DNA of 64,000 nt from Caulobacter vibrioides OR37 (GCF_000372645.1 NZ_APMP01000021.1:16689-80688); one strand, 5' to 3'. Positions 8,184 to 18,859 are shown, counted from the stretch's first letter. Program-made: numbers and translations. The notes: generated by a model not told the origin, from the sequence alone.

Positions 8184-8774
8184 CTAGCTGAGCACCATCA
8201 CCACGACGCGGCGGTTCTGAGCCCGGCCCTCGCGCGTGTTGTTCGGCGCCACGGGGGCGTCCTGGCCATAGGAGATCGTGGCCATGCGGTTCAGCGCCAC
8301 GCCGTGCATGCTGAGATACTTACGCACCGCCTCGGCGCGCTTGCCGCCCAGCTCGTCGTTATAGGCCTTGCCGCCCTTGTTGTCGGTGTGGCCCTGGATT
8401 TCCAGGTAGACGTTCTTGTTGTCGGCTTTCAGCTTCTCCGCGAATTCGCCCAGGCGCTGTTCGGCTTCCGGCGACAGGGTGGAGGCGTTGGTCGGGAACT
8501 TCACCGAGTCGTCGCTCAGCACCAGGGCATACTGGAACTTGCCCTCGGCCAGCTTGCCGGCGGCGGTGGCGCGATCGAGCGCATCCTTCGCCGTCTTGTC
8601 CAGCTCACCCAGCTGCTGTTGCTGCTGGCCGATCTGGGTGTCGTGCGCGCTGACCCGCGCATCGACCTGACCAACCTGCTTGTTGACATAGCTCTTGGTC
8701 GCGCACCCGCTGACCGAGAGGCCGCCCATCACCAGGGCGGCGGCGACCATCATGGTCTTCGTGTTGGCTATCAT
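8184..8774 (-). CDS. OmpA-family outer-membrane lipoprotein
   Basis: This 196-residue protein has a lipoprotein signal with lipobox GLSVSGC (Cys24), then a Gln/Asp-rich helical stretch (about 30-75, coiled-coil-like). The C-terminal OmpA-like peptidoglycan-binding domain has EIQGHTDNKGGKAYND, RAEAVRKYL and REGRAQNRRV. It probably tethers the outer membrane to the cell wall. The start at 8774 is chosen because it places the signal peptide correctly; a longer frame upstream would bury it. Confidence 0.9.
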   Translation of the reverse strand: MIANTKTMMVAAALVMGGLSVSGCATKSYVNKQVGQVDARVSAHDTQIGQQQQQLGELDKTAKDALDRATAAGKLAEGKFQYALVLSDDSVKFPTNASTLSPEAEQRLGEFAEKLKADNKNVYLEIQGHTDNKGGKAYNDELGGKRAEAVRKYLSMHGVALNRMATISYGQDAPVAPNNTREGRAQNRRVVVMVLS

Positions 8775-8922
8775 GTTTGTCTCGTCCGTCGTGAAAGCGA
8801 GACGTCCTGCAACGCTCGCCGTTGCAAATCGGACAGCCGAACTTGTCCAAAGATGGGCGCGATTCCGGCGCTTCGCGGCCAAGCCATGGCCTTGATGCAG
8901 CAGAGAAATATGCGACTTCTAT

Positions 8923-9837
8923 TTAGCGCGCGAGCGCGGCGGCCGGACTTTGGTTCCGTGAAAAATTTTCTTCGTTGGCGACCTCGGACAGCCAGTCCTG
9001 GAAGGCGCGCAGGGCCGGACTCGGGGCCTTGGACTTCAGCCAGGTCAGCCAGTAGCGGCCCGCGCTGACCTCGGCGGCGAACGGCCGGACGAGGCGTCCT
9101 TGTTGCAAATCGCGCGCGAACATCATCGGCGGCGCCAGGGCCACGCCCATCCCCTGCATCGCCGCCTCGACCATCACCCAGGAGCTGTCGAAGACCGGGC
9201 CTCGGATCGGCGGCGGCGACAGGCCGGCGGCGGCGAACCAGTCGGGCCAGTCCGCCGCGCGATAGCTGCGCAGCAGGGTCTCGCGGAACAGGGTCGCCGG
9301 CTCCTCCAGCCGCTCGGCGATGGCGGGCGCGCACAGCGGGCTCATCGGCGCCTCGAACAGCGGCGCGGCCTCGGTGCCGTGCCAGGCCCCGTCGCCGAAG
9401 CGCACCGCGCAATCCAGCCCCTCCCCGGCCAGATCGGTGCGGTTGTTGTTGGTGAAGAGCCGCAGATCGACGAACGGATGGGCGGCGCGAAATCGGGGAA
9501 GGCGCGGCAAAAGCCAACCGACCGCGAAGGTGCCCACCACCCCGACGCTCAGCACCTCCATGACCCGACCGCCCTCGAAACGGGCCAGCACGTCGCCTAG
9601 CACGTCGAACGACTCCCGGACCGACGGCAGCAAGGCCAGGCCTTCGTCGGTCAGGGCCAATCCCCGGGGCAACCGACGAAACAGCGGCGCGCCTAGCCGC
9701 GCCTCCAGCCCCTTCACCTGATGGCTGACGGCGGCCTGGGTCACGCACAGTTCGATGGCGGCGCGCGTGAACGACAGATGGCGGGCCGAGGCCTCGAAGG
9801 CGCGCAGGGCGTTCAGGGGCAGTTGAGCGCGGCTCAT
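8923..9837 (-). CDS. ampR: LysR-type regulator AmpR of the divergent beta-lactamase
   Basis: The 304-residue protein matches AmpR closely by eye along its length: LPLNALRAFEASARHLSFTRAAIELCVTQAAVSHQV (helix-turn-helix), then VGVVGTFAVGWLLPRL, FTNNNRTDLAGEGLDCAVRFG, GAWHGTEA and VFDSSWVMVEAA in the effector domain. AmpR family members sense muropeptides from cell-wall recycling and switch beta-lactamase expression. It is divergent from the class A beta-lactamase with 96 bases between, the standard ampR-bla arrangement. Confidence 0.93.
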   Translation of the reverse strand: MSRAQLPLNALRAFEASARHLSFTRAAIELCVTQAAVSHQVKGLEARLGAPLFRRLPRGLALTDEGLALLPSVRESFDVLGDVLARFEGGRVMEVLSVGVVGTFAVGWLLPRLPRFRAAHPFVDLRLFTNNNRTDLAGEGLDCAVRFGDGAWHGTEAAPLFEAPMSPLCAPAIAERLEEPATLFRETLLRSYRAADWPDWFAAAGLSPPPIRGPVFDSSWVMVEAAMQGMGVALAPPMMFARDLQQGRLVRPFAAEVSAGRYWLTWLKSKAPSPALRAFQDWLSEVANEENFSRNQSPAAALAR

Positions 9838-9933
9838 GATGGAGACCCAAATTCAGCTAGGGGCTCGGCCAAGGTATCGTCGTTTGCGGCCAAGGCCAGT
9901 CCCCGGCAGGTTTCGCGAGCAAGGAGACCCCGA

Positions 9934-10815
9934 ATGCTCGATCGCAGAACCCTTCTGGCGGCCCTGGCGGCCGCGCCCGCCGCCCTGCCCGTCCTCTCGC
10001 GCGCGGCGCCGCTCGCGGATTCCCTTAGCCTACGTATTAACGCCCTGGAAAAGCGCGGCGGCGGCCGGCTGGGGGTGGCGGTGCTGGACACCCAGGACGG
10101 ACGCCGCTTCGCCGCGCGGGGCGACGAGCGCTTCCTGATGTGCAGCACCTTCAAGATGCTGCTGGCGGGCCTCGTGCTGCGCCGGGTCGACCAGAAGCGC
10201 GAACGCCTGGACCGCCGCGTCCAATATGGCCCCGAGGTCCTGGTCGACTACTCGCCGGAGACCAAGAAGCACGTCGGCCCCGGCATGACGATCGCCAACC
10301 TGTGCCAGGCCGTGATCACGCTCAGCGACAACACGGCCGCCAACCTGCTGCTGGACGCCGTGGACGGTCCGGTCAGCGTCACGCGCTTCGCCCGCGCCCT
10401 GGGCGACCCCGTCACTCGCCTGGACCGCATCGAGCCCGCGCTGAACACCGCGGCCAGACCCGGCGACCTACGCGACACGACCAGCCCCAAGGCGATGCTG
10501 GAAACGCTGCGGACCTTGACGGTCGGCGACGCGCTGACGGCGGAGTCGCGCGCGCGGCTGGTCGGCTGGCTGGTCGCCAACCAGACCGGCGACGCCCGAC
10601 TGCGGGCCGGCCTGCCCAAGACCTGGAAGATCGGCGACAAGACCGGCAGCGACGGCCGCCACACCACCAACGACATCGCCGTGATCTGGCCGCCCGGGCG
10701 CGCGCCGCTTCTGATCACGACCTACCTGACCGGCGCCAAGCTCGACGACGAAGGGCGCGACGCCGTGCTGGCCGACGTGGCGCGGGCGGTTGTGACGGTG
10801 GGGTTCGGGGCGTAA
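9934..10815 (+). CDS. class A serine beta-lactamase
   Basis: A 293-residue enzyme that hydrolyses beta-lactams in the periplasm. All class A motifs are present: CSTFKM (Ser71, Lys74), SDN (131-133), Glu167 in EPALN, and KTG (236-238). Cys70 directly before the nucleophile is also seen in carbapenemase-type subgroups, but a second Cys at the disulfide position was not confirmed. The N-terminus has LDRRTLLAA followed by a hydrophobic stretch, a Tat-like signal. AAGGAGA precedes the ATG. AmpR lies divergent upstream. Confidence 0.95.
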   Translation: MLDRRTLLAALAAAPAALPVLSRAAPLADSLSLRINALEKRGGGRLGVAVLDTQDGRRFAARGDERFLMCSTFKMLLAGLVLRRVDQKRERLDRRVQYGPEVLVDYSPETKKHVGPGMTIANLCQAVITLSDNTAANLLLDAVDGPVSVTRFARALGDPVTRLDRIEPALNTAARPGDLRDTTSPKAMLETLRTLTVGDALTAESRARLVGWLVANQTGDARLRAGLPKTWKIGDKTGSDGRHTTNDIAVIWPPGRAPLLITTYLTGAKLDDEGRDAVLADVARAVVTVGFGA

Positions 10816-10825
10816 CGGCGAAAAG

Positions 10826-10834
10826 TTATCCACA
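10826..10834 (+). promoter_or_regulatory. single consensus DnaA box
   Basis: TTATCCACA matches the consensus DnaA 9-mer exactly, 10 bases after the beta-lactamase stop. It is alone: no box cluster was noticed, so it is not an origin. It may be chance or a regulatory or titration site. Confidence 0.4.
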
Positions 10835-10900
10835 GGGCCGGAATGAGGAGTCGCGCCGGACGCGCCGAGCGCCCCATCGCCCGACCCGCGTCGCGGGGCG

Positions 10901-10920
10901 CCCTCTCCGCAAGGAGAGGG
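10901..10920. repeat. short perfect hairpin CCCTCTCC/GGAGAGGG
   Basis: CCCTCTCC-GCAA-GGAGAGGG is a perfect 8-base stem with a tetraloop, preceded by a GC-rich dyad (10884-10897). It resembles hairpins inside the repeat at 12959-13138. It lies about 85 bases past the beta-lactamase and may help end its transcript, but no T run follows. Confidence 0.55.
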
Positions 10921-11030
10921 ACGCTTCCAATCCCGTACTTTTCAGATCATAGACGTTTTAAAACAATTACTTATATAAAAACACACATTTCTTATCCCCG
11001 CTCCCCGACGCGGCCTCATGCTCTACTTCC

Positions 11031-11378
11031 ATGAGCCAGATCCAATCTTCCAGCGCCCGTTCCCCCAGCGCCTGGTGCGCCGCCCTCCAGGCCCGGATGA
11101 TGGCCGCTCTCGACGCGGCATGGGCCGTGATCGAGGCCGGCGATGATCCCGTCGCCATCGCCAAGGCCCGCGACACGGCGCGGCTATGCGGCCAGATGGC
11201 GGCGGCGGTCCGCAAGGTGGCGGCGCTGGTCCCGGCGGCGAAGGCGCCGATCGCCCGGCCCGTCAGCCTGATTGACGAGGTCCTGGACGACGTGGAAAAG
11301 GCGGCCACCGCCGCGGGCAAGCCGCCCGCGGCCCAGGCCGTGGCGATGCGCGCGGCCCTGGCGAAGCTGGGGCGCTAG
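11031..11378 (+). CDS. hypothetical alpha-helical protein
   Basis: A 115-residue Ala-rich, predicted all-helical cytosolic protein with no recognised domain. The first half reads as a helix around WCAALQARMMAALDAAWAVI and the second half around LIDEVLDDVEKAATAAG. The upstream 60 bases are unusually AT-rich (10941-10998) and probably hold its promoter. The TAG stop is provided by the left arm of a two-hairpin repeat element. Function unknown. Confidence 0.6.
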   Translation: MSQIQSSSARSPSAWCAALQARMMAALDAAWAVIEAGDDPVAIAKARDTARLCGQMAAAVRKVAALVPAAKAPIARPVSLIDEVLDDVEKAATAAGKPPAAQAVAMRAALAKLGR

Positions 11379-11492
11379 AGCCTGTCCGCTTCAAATGGAA
11401 TCATTTGAAGCGGATAAACAGTCTCTAGATTCAAACATTTAGAGCGCGTTCGAGCGGTTTAACCGCACACACTTAAACCTAACGCGCTCTAG
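11376..11492. repeat. two-hairpin repeat element, copy 2 (reverse orientation)
   Basis: Hairpin B comes first (TAGAGCCTGTCCGCTTCAAA with its partner), then the linker and hairpin A (AGAGCGCGTT / AACGCGCTCT, inner GGTTTAA / TTAAACC read on the minus strand). The element is in the opposite orientation to copies 1, 3 and 4. The left CTAG gives the stop of the plus-strand 115-residue gene, and the right CTAG gives the stop of the minus-strand HTTM-like gene. Confidence 0.85.
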
Positions 11493-12178
11493 GCGCCCAC
11501 CACCCGTCCCTGCAGCCACAGGATCGCCGGATAGGCGCAGAGCCAGGTCCAGAAGAAGCGGTTCAGGCCAAACAGGCAGGCGTTGGCCAGGTGGAAGGTC
11601 GCGGCCACGACCAGGCCGGCGATCAGGGCGGGTCGCCACAGCAGGGTCAGCGGAAAGGCCAGCTCGAACGCCATCACCGCCCACGACATGACCAGCAGCA
11701 CCCGAGGGCGCTGGGCCCAGGCTCGCAAGCCCTCGCTGACGGGATAGGCCGAGAACCGGAACACGTCCGACAGCGCCCGGCCCGACCGCCAGTCGGGATT
11801 GACGACCTTCACCGCGCCGGAGACGAAATAGGACAGCATCAGCTGCGCGCCCAGATAGCCGAAGAACAGCTCCTGCAAGGGGCGGCTGGGCATCAGCTCG
11901 GCCAGGGCCAGGCTCCACAGGACCAGCAGGCCCATGCGGTCGCTGCCGCCGTTATAGGGGCCCTGGAAGCGTTGCAGGATCAGCAGCGATAGCCCGGCCA
12001 TCCCCACCAGCGGCCAGGGCCGCGCGACGCCGGCCAGCACCAGCAGGCATAGCGCGATCCGCGCCGCGAACAGCATCCGCTCGTCGCGAAGCCCGCGCAG
12101 GTGCTCGAGGCTCTGTTGCAGCAGAGCCAGGGCCAGCATCAGCTCGGTCAGGCGCGCGGCGCCGGTCAGGGTGATCAC
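11489..12178 (-). CDS. HTTM-like polytopic membrane protein
   Basis: A 229-residue protein with about six membrane segments. LMLSYFVSGAVKVVNPDWRSGRALSDVFRF and the closing LFGLNRFFWTWLCAYPAIL resemble the HTTM / vitamin K carboxylase-like membrane fold, but the charged catalytic features of true carboxylases are not evident. The GTG start at 12178 overlaps the preceding gene's TGA (GTGA). It is the last gene of a three-gene coupled cassette. The stop codon lies in a two-hairpin repeat. Function unknown. Confidence 0.65.
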   Translation of the reverse strand: MITLTGAARLTELMLALALLQQSLEHLRGLRDERMLFAARIALCLLVLAGVARPWPLVGMAGLSLLILQRFQGPYNGGSDRMGLLVLWSLALAELMPSRPLQELFFGYLGAQLMLSYFVSGAVKVVNPDWRSGRALSDVFRFSAYPVSEGLRAWAQRPRVLLVMSWAVMAFELAFPLTLLWRPALIAGLVVAATFHLANACLFGLNRFFWTWLCAYPAILWLQGRVVGA

Positions 12179-12597
12179 CGCAAGGTCTCCAGCCGACGCG
12201 GCGCGGCCTGGAACAGCACCTCGCGCTCGATCGTCTCGCCCTGGCGACTGACGAAGGCCAGGCGGAAGGCCAGCCAACCGGCCGCGTCATCGGGCAGGTC
12301 GACGGCGAGCCGGCGGAAGATTTCATCCTCGCTGTGGGCCGTGGGCTGATCGACCAGGCGCTCGGCGCAGGCGGTGACGAACAGGCTCTGGTTCCAGCGC
12401 GGGTTCCAGAAAAGCCGCATCAGCATCGTCAGGATCGAGACGCGCGCGGGACGCGGCCGAAACTCGGTCCAGGCGGCCGGCGCGGTCGTCGCGGTTTCGC
12501 TCAGCGCGTATTCGACACGCGGCGACGGCGCGATCACGTCGAAGAAGTTCCACGACGGGATCAGGGCCGGCGCCAGGAGTCGCAGCGGGTTGTTCAT
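12175..12597 (-). CDS. conserved hypothetical protein of the HTTM-like cassette
   Basis: A 140-residue soluble protein: LIPSWNFFDVIAPSPRVEY near the N-terminus, FRPRPARVSILTMLMRLFWNPRWNQSLFVTACAERLV in the middle, and a beta-rich end (FRLAFVSRQGETIEREVLF). I do not recognise a named domain. The ATG at 12597 shares one base with the previous gene's stop (TGATG), and its own TGA overlaps the next GTG start, so all three genes are probably translated in tandem. It likely acts with the membrane partner. Confidence 0.65.
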   Translation of the reverse strand: MNNPLRLLAPALIPSWNFFDVIAPSPRVEYALSETATTAPAAWTEFRPRPARVSILTMLMRLFWNPRWNQSLFVTACAERLVDQPTAHSEDEIFRRLAVDLPDDAAGWLAFRLAFVSRQGETIEREVLFQAAPRRLETLR

Positions 12598-12929
12598 CAA
12601 CCGCCTTCTTCGTCCACATAAATCACGACGGGTTTGCCGCGCGACAGCGGCTCCCAGCCCGCCTCGATGGCGGCGGAAATCGCCGTGGAGACCTGGCGGG
12701 CCGGGATCTGCGAGGACTTCAGCGGCGGAGCGCTGAACTTGGGCTTAGGGCCGGGCGGAAACTCGATCAGCGCCTCGCGCTGGCCTTCCTTGTGGCGGAC
12801 GGCCAGCACCTTGCCGTGGCGCTCGGACGGGTCGTAGGACCATTGCGGCAGGCGATGCAGCCGCCAGACATAGGGGTCTCCATCGACCTCGATGTCGAAC
12901 TCGACGATCAGTTTGGTGGTTTTGGCCAT
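12597..12929 (-). CDS. hypothetical protein, first gene of the HTTM-like cassette
   Basis: A 110-residue soluble protein (MAKTTKLIVEFDIEVDGDPY at the N-terminus, then RLHRLPQWSYDPSERHGKVLAVRH). The C-terminal half contains PARQVSTAISAAIEAGWEPLSRGKPVVIYV, a layout seen in small alpha/beta proteins. No known domain. The start at 12929 is chosen because the upstream frame runs into a palindromic repeat. Its stop overlaps the next ATG by one base. Confidence 0.6.
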   Translation of the reverse strand: MAKTTKLIVEFDIEVDGDPYVWRLHRLPQWSYDPSERHGKVLAVRHKEGQREALIEFPPGPKPKFSAPPLKSSQIPARQVSTAISAAIEAGWEPLSRGKPVVIYVDEEGG

Positions 12930-12958
12930 GCGGGGAGATACCGCGAAGGGCGGTGAGA

Positions 12959-13138
12959 AAAGCCTCCCCCTTCTCCCCTTGCGGGAGAAGGTGTCGCTGA
13001 AAGCGACGGATGAGGGGTCGCTCATACGAAAACCGCCGCGACCAGCGGAAAGGCCCGTCGCGGCGGATATTATCCTCAGCCCCTCACCCGACCCCGGCTT
13101 TCGCCGGGGCCACCCTCTCCCGCAAGGGGAGAGGGGCT
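12959..13138. repeat. composite intergenic palindromic repeat
   Basis: The stretch contains several hairpins: CCTTCTCCC-region arms closing with GGGAGAAGG, GTCGCT/AGCGAC, CCCCGGC-TTTC-GCCGGGG and CTCTCCC-GCAA-GGGGAGAG. It lies in the 217-base gap between the first HTTM-cassette gene and clpB. It looks like a member of the CCCTCTCC repeat type. Confidence 0.7.
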
Positions 13139-13146
13139 TTGAACAC

Positions 13147-15726
<2,580 letters not shown>

Positions 15727-15824
15727 GATGTCCCCTTCCTAGGCGGATCTGGGCGCGCTGCCTTGAGCAAGCACAACGCGCTCCGAAGGGGCATTTAGGT
15801 GTGGCCGATCCGCCACACAAGGGC

Positions 15825-16592
15825 CTACCAGCCGCGACTGGCCAGATAACGTTCCAGCTCGGAAATCCGCAGGGCGTCCGACGGATGGGTGGAGCTCAGC
15901 TCCCCGCCCGAGGCATGGCCCTGGCCCGCGTCCAGCGCCTGCATCTTGCGCCAGAGCTGCACGGCTTCGCGCGGGCGATAGCCGGCGCGCTGCATGAAAT
16001 CGACGCCCAGGCGATCGGCCTCCAGCTCCTGCTTGCGCGAGAAGGGCAGCAGCACGCCGTACTTGGCCGCCTGGTCGCCGTGGTCCTTCAGCAGCTTGCC
16101 GAAGTCGCTGCCGCCCGCCGCCGCGCCGGCGATCCCCAGCAGGATCTTGGACGTCGTTTCCTGAGAGGCCCGCTCGGCGGCGTGGTGGGCGACGACGTGG
16201 CCGGCCTCGTGACCGATCACGGCGGCCAGCTGGTCGTCGTTGTCGACCATGTCCAGCAGCCCCACCGTCACGCCGACATGGCCGCCGGGCAGCACGAAGG
16301 CGTTGGGACTCTCGTCCAGGAACACCGCGTAGTCCCACGGCCGATCCCCCAGACCCGCCGCCGTGATCACCCTCTGGCCAACGGCGCGCACCCGGGCGTT
16401 CCGGCGCGGCTCCTTGGAGGTGTAGGTGGTGCGCAGCGTATCGGCCCAGGCCTTTTCGCCATCGGCCGCCAGGTTCTCGTCCTTGACGATCAGCAGCTGG
16501 TCTCGGCCCAGATCGGCGTTGTACGCGCAGCCGCCCAGCACCGTCGTGGCGGCGAGCAGCAGCGGCAGGATCGGACGGCGAAGAACAACCAT
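15825..16592 (-). CDS. M48-family metalloprotease lipoprotein
   Basis: A 255-residue periplasmic lipoprotein with signal RRPILPLLLAATTVLGGC (lipidated Cys22). The catalytic zinc motif HEAGH is at 128-132, and the third ligand is in QELEADRLGVDFM. A THPSDALRISELERYL end is typical of BepA/LoiP-like M48 proteases, which clear misassembled outer-membrane proteins. The start at 16592 is set by the signal peptide. Confidence 0.9.
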   Translation of the reverse strand: MVVLRRPILPLLLAATTVLGGCAYNADLGRDQLLIVKDENLAADGEKAWADTLRTTYTSKEPRRNARVRAVGQRVITAAGLGDRPWDYAVFLDESPNAFVLPGGHVGVTVGLLDMVDNDDQLAAVIGHEAGHVVAHHAAERASQETTSKILLGIAGAAAGGSDFGKLLKDHGDQAAKYGVLLPFSRKQELEADRLGVDFMQRAGYRPREAVQLWRKMQALDAGQGHASGGELSSTHPSDALRISELERYLASRGW

Positions 16593-16681
16593 GGGCTCGG
16601 CGCTGTGCTCCAAACTCGACAATGTCGTTATCGGCGGCGGCGGCGCGGGGCGCAACCGCCCCTCCCCGCCCTTGGGGTCGG

Positions 16682-17272
16682 CTAGAAGGATCGCGCGCAG
16701 CCGACGGCCATGGTGACGCTCGTCTCCCCCAGGGGACCATTGTTCTTGACGCTCCCGACCGGCTTGCAGCCGTCCTTGGGTGGGCGCGTCAGATAGGGCC
16801 TGACGTCTCGCGACCCGCGCCCGCCAAGCTGGAGGTTCGGCCCGACGCCCGCCCCGCCGGTTCCCTGGGCCAGGCGCTCCTCGCAACGCTCGCGTTCGTC
16901 ACGCGGCAGGCGCTCGAGATCGGCCAGCCGGCAGCCGCCCAGACCACGCGGAAGGGCCGGCGCGGCGGGAGTCGCCGCGGCGCTTTCGGCGGACGCGGGG
17001 CCGGCTGGGATCGAGGGCGCATCCGAAGGCGCGGTCGGCGCGACATCGCTCGGGCGCCGCGCCACGGACGTCCTGGCCGGACCTCGCCGTGACGGCCAAG
17101 CGGCTGGCGAGCGCGCGGACGGCTTCTCCAGCCAGACCAGCATCGGCGGTGGATTGGGGGCGACAGGTCTTCCATCCAGGTCGACGATGAACGCCGCGAG
17201 CAGCAGGAGGTGAAAGCCTCCCGAAGCCACGATCACGACCATAAGCCGTCGCCGCGCCCGTCCGCCGCCCAC
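16682..17272 (-). CDS. Pro/Ala-rich single-pass membrane protein, unknown
   Basis: About 196 residues. An Arg-rich start (GGGRARRR) precedes one membrane helix (VVIVASGGFHLLLLAAFIV), then a long Pro/Ala/Ser linker and a C-terminal domain with four Cys (GGCRLADLERLPRDERERCEERL, then KDGCKPVG and VGCARSF) that may form two disulfides outside the membrane. The layout resembles TonB-like energisers without a recognisable TonB domain. The GTG at 17272 is favoured because it keeps the positive charge before the helix and has GAGG upstream; the ATG at 17242 is the alternative. Confidence 0.55.
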   Translation of the reverse strand: MGGGRARRRLMVVIVASGGFHLLLLAAFIVDLDGRPVAPNPPPMLVWLEKPSARSPAAWPSRRGPARTSVARRPSDVAPTAPSDAPSIPAGPASAESAAATPAAPALPRGLGGCRLADLERLPRDERERCEERLAQGTGGAGVGPNLQLGGRGSRDVRPYLTRPPKDGCKPVGSVKNNGPLGETSVTMAVGCARSF

Positions 17273-17359
17273 CGCCCGCCCCTCTAAACCCCAGGTCGCG
17301 ATACTAGCGCCAAGGTCGGTGGCGAAACTCGGGCGCAAGCGGGGCCATAAGGCGCCCCC

Positions 17360-17474
17360 TAGAGCGTGATAGCCGAAAGTGTAAGCGGTTTCGGCGGTTA
17401 TCACGCTCTAAATGTCTGATTTAGAGCCTTATTTTTCCGCTCGAATGATTCCATTCGAGCGGATAAGGCTCTAG
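17360..17474. repeat. two-hairpin repeat element, copy 3
   Basis: Hairpin A: TAGAGCGTGATA...TATCACGCTCTA with inner CCGAAA / TTTCGG and loop GTGTAAGCGG. Linker AATGTCTGATT. Hairpin B: AGAGCCTTAT...ATAAGGCTCT with inner CCGCTCGAATG / CATTCGAGCGG. Hairpin A is nearly identical to copy 4 at 46837. The element ends in CTAG at 17471-17474. Confidence 0.88.
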
Positions 17475-17483
17475 GGCCCAACG

Positions 17484-17513
17484 AAAAAGGGAGCCGCCGA
17501 AGCGACTCCCTTT
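17484..17513 (-). terminator. intrinsic terminator after the DUF4167 gene
   Basis: Read on the minus strand, AAAGGGAG and CTCCCTTT pair around a 12-base GC-rich loop (TCGCTTCGGCGG) and are followed by a run of five T. It lies 24 bases past the DUF4167 stop, where a transcript end is expected. Confidence 0.8.
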
Positions 17514-17536
17514 GATCTAAGGCGATGCTGCGCCGA

Positions 17537-18616
17537 TCAGGCCTCTTCGGGCTCCGAACCGGCCGGAGCGCTTTCGCCGGCCTCGAAGCTGCGCGGGGCG
17601 CGGCGGCGGCGGGGTTTCTTGACCTCTTCGGTCGCCTCGGCGGCGGGCGCCGGCGCCTCGGCGGCCGGCGCGGCGGGTTCGGCCGCGCGTTCGGCCTTGC
17701 GACCCAGGAAGGCTGGCGCATGGCTGATGGCGCCGTCCTGACCGCGCAGAACGGGCGAGCCCTCGCCGCTCGACGCTTCGCCGGACGACGGCAGGGGCGC
17801 GGCTTCCGGCTCGATCACGGCCATCGGATCGCGGTCGCCGCGCGGCTGCCAGTCACGGTCGCGGTCACGATTGCGGTCCCGGCGGCGACGACCCTCGCGG
17901 TATTCGCCCTCGGCCTGCGGCTGGTCGCCCTCGGCGGCGGGACGCTCCTCGCGCGGACGATCATCACGCGGACGGTCGTCACGATCCCGGAAACGCTCCT
18001 CGCGAGGACGGTCGTCACGCGGACGGTCATCACGGGGGCGGTCATCCCGATTGCGGTCGCGGTCGTCGCGGTCGCGCCAGCGGTCGCGGCGGCCTTCGCC
18101 GTCGCGGTTGTCGCGGTTGCGATCACGGTCGCGGTTATCGAAGTTGCGGTCGCGGTCACGGTTACGATCGCGGTCGCGGCCCTCGAACCGGTCCCGGCGT
18201 TGTTCGCCGCCCTCGCCGCCCTCCGCGCCTTCGCCCTGCCCGTCGGCCGCGGCCGGCGTCTCGACGGCCTCGACCTCTTCGGGCTCGGCCTCGAAGTCGA
18301 TCTCGTAGGCGGCGTAGACGTCCTTGCCGACGATGTCGGCCACCGGACGATTCGGCTGAATGGCGCGCAGGACGCGGAAATAGTGCTCGGCGTGCTGCAG
18401 ATAGTTCTCGGCCAGCACGCGGTCGCCGGACGACGACGCGTCGCGGGCCAACTGCTGGTACTTCTCGTAGACGCTCTGGGCGGCGCCGCGCACCTTCACG
18501 CCTTCGGGCCCGTTCGAGTCGAACGCGCGGTTGGCGTTGTGCTGCTGAGGCTTGCCACCGCTTCCGCCGCGATTATTGCGACCGCGCTGGCGCTTCATGC
18601 CCTTGAAATCTCTCAT
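17537..18616 (-). CDS. DUF4167 protein with long Arg/Asp-rich disordered tract
   Basis: A 359-residue protein. The conserved N-terminal DUF4167 region (about 1-105) starts with an RNA-binding-like MKRQRGRNNRGG segment and contains SVYEKYQQLARDASSSGDRVLAENYLQHAEHYFR. It is followed by about 110 residues of near-repeating RDRDRN / RDDRPRDDRPREE units (about 138-250) and an Ala/Pro tail ending in KKPRRRRAPRS. The function is not established; the composition suggests a nucleic-acid-associated, possibly condensate-forming protein. It follows prmC on the same strand, a linkage I recall from other alphaproteobacteria. A terminator follows the stop. Confidence 0.88.
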   Translation of the reverse strand: MRDFKGMKRQRGRNNRGGSGGKPQQHNANRAFDSNGPEGVKVRGAAQSVYEKYQQLARDASSSGDRVLAENYLQHAEHYFRVLRAIQPNRPVADIVGKDVYAAYEIDFEAEPEEVEAVETPAAADGQGEGAEGGEGGEQRRDRFEGRDRDRNRDRDRNFDNRDRDRNRDNRDGEGRRDRWRDRDDRDRNRDDRPRDDRPRDDRPREERFRDRDDRPRDDRPREERPAAEGDQPQAEGEYREGRRRRDRNRDRDRDWQPRGDRDPMAVIEPEAAPLPSSGEASSGEGSPVLRGQDGAISHAPAFLGRKAERAAEPAAPAAEAPAPAAEATEEVKKPRRRRAPRSFEAGESAPAGSEPEEA

Positions 18617-18859
18617 GTTCTCTTCTGAACCTGTCCGGAGGTCAGTCTTGCGCTGGCGCGTCCGGCCTTGTTGGTCTCTGGGCGGGTCGAACCCTGGTTA
18701 GGTTTCAGAGACACGGGTTTCCGTAGAGCCCCCGCCCTGTCTTTCGGCGCGGCGACCGGCGGACCGGGCGCGCCTGCCGGGGGAGCCTCGCAAGCGTCTG
18801 CGACGCCCGCTTTTCCCGTCACCCGGCGATTTGGAAGGAGACAAGACTCGTCTAGCGGT

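Noticed and set aside
15727..15824. Possible heat-shock promoter before clpB
   Set aside because: A TTGC-like and a CCCA-like element can be chosen on the minus strand, but neither matches well enough to call.
17850..18180. Tandem near-repeats resembling a small direct-repeat array
   Set aside because: They encode the Arg/Asp tract of the DUF4167 protein in frame; not a CRISPR or minisatellite.
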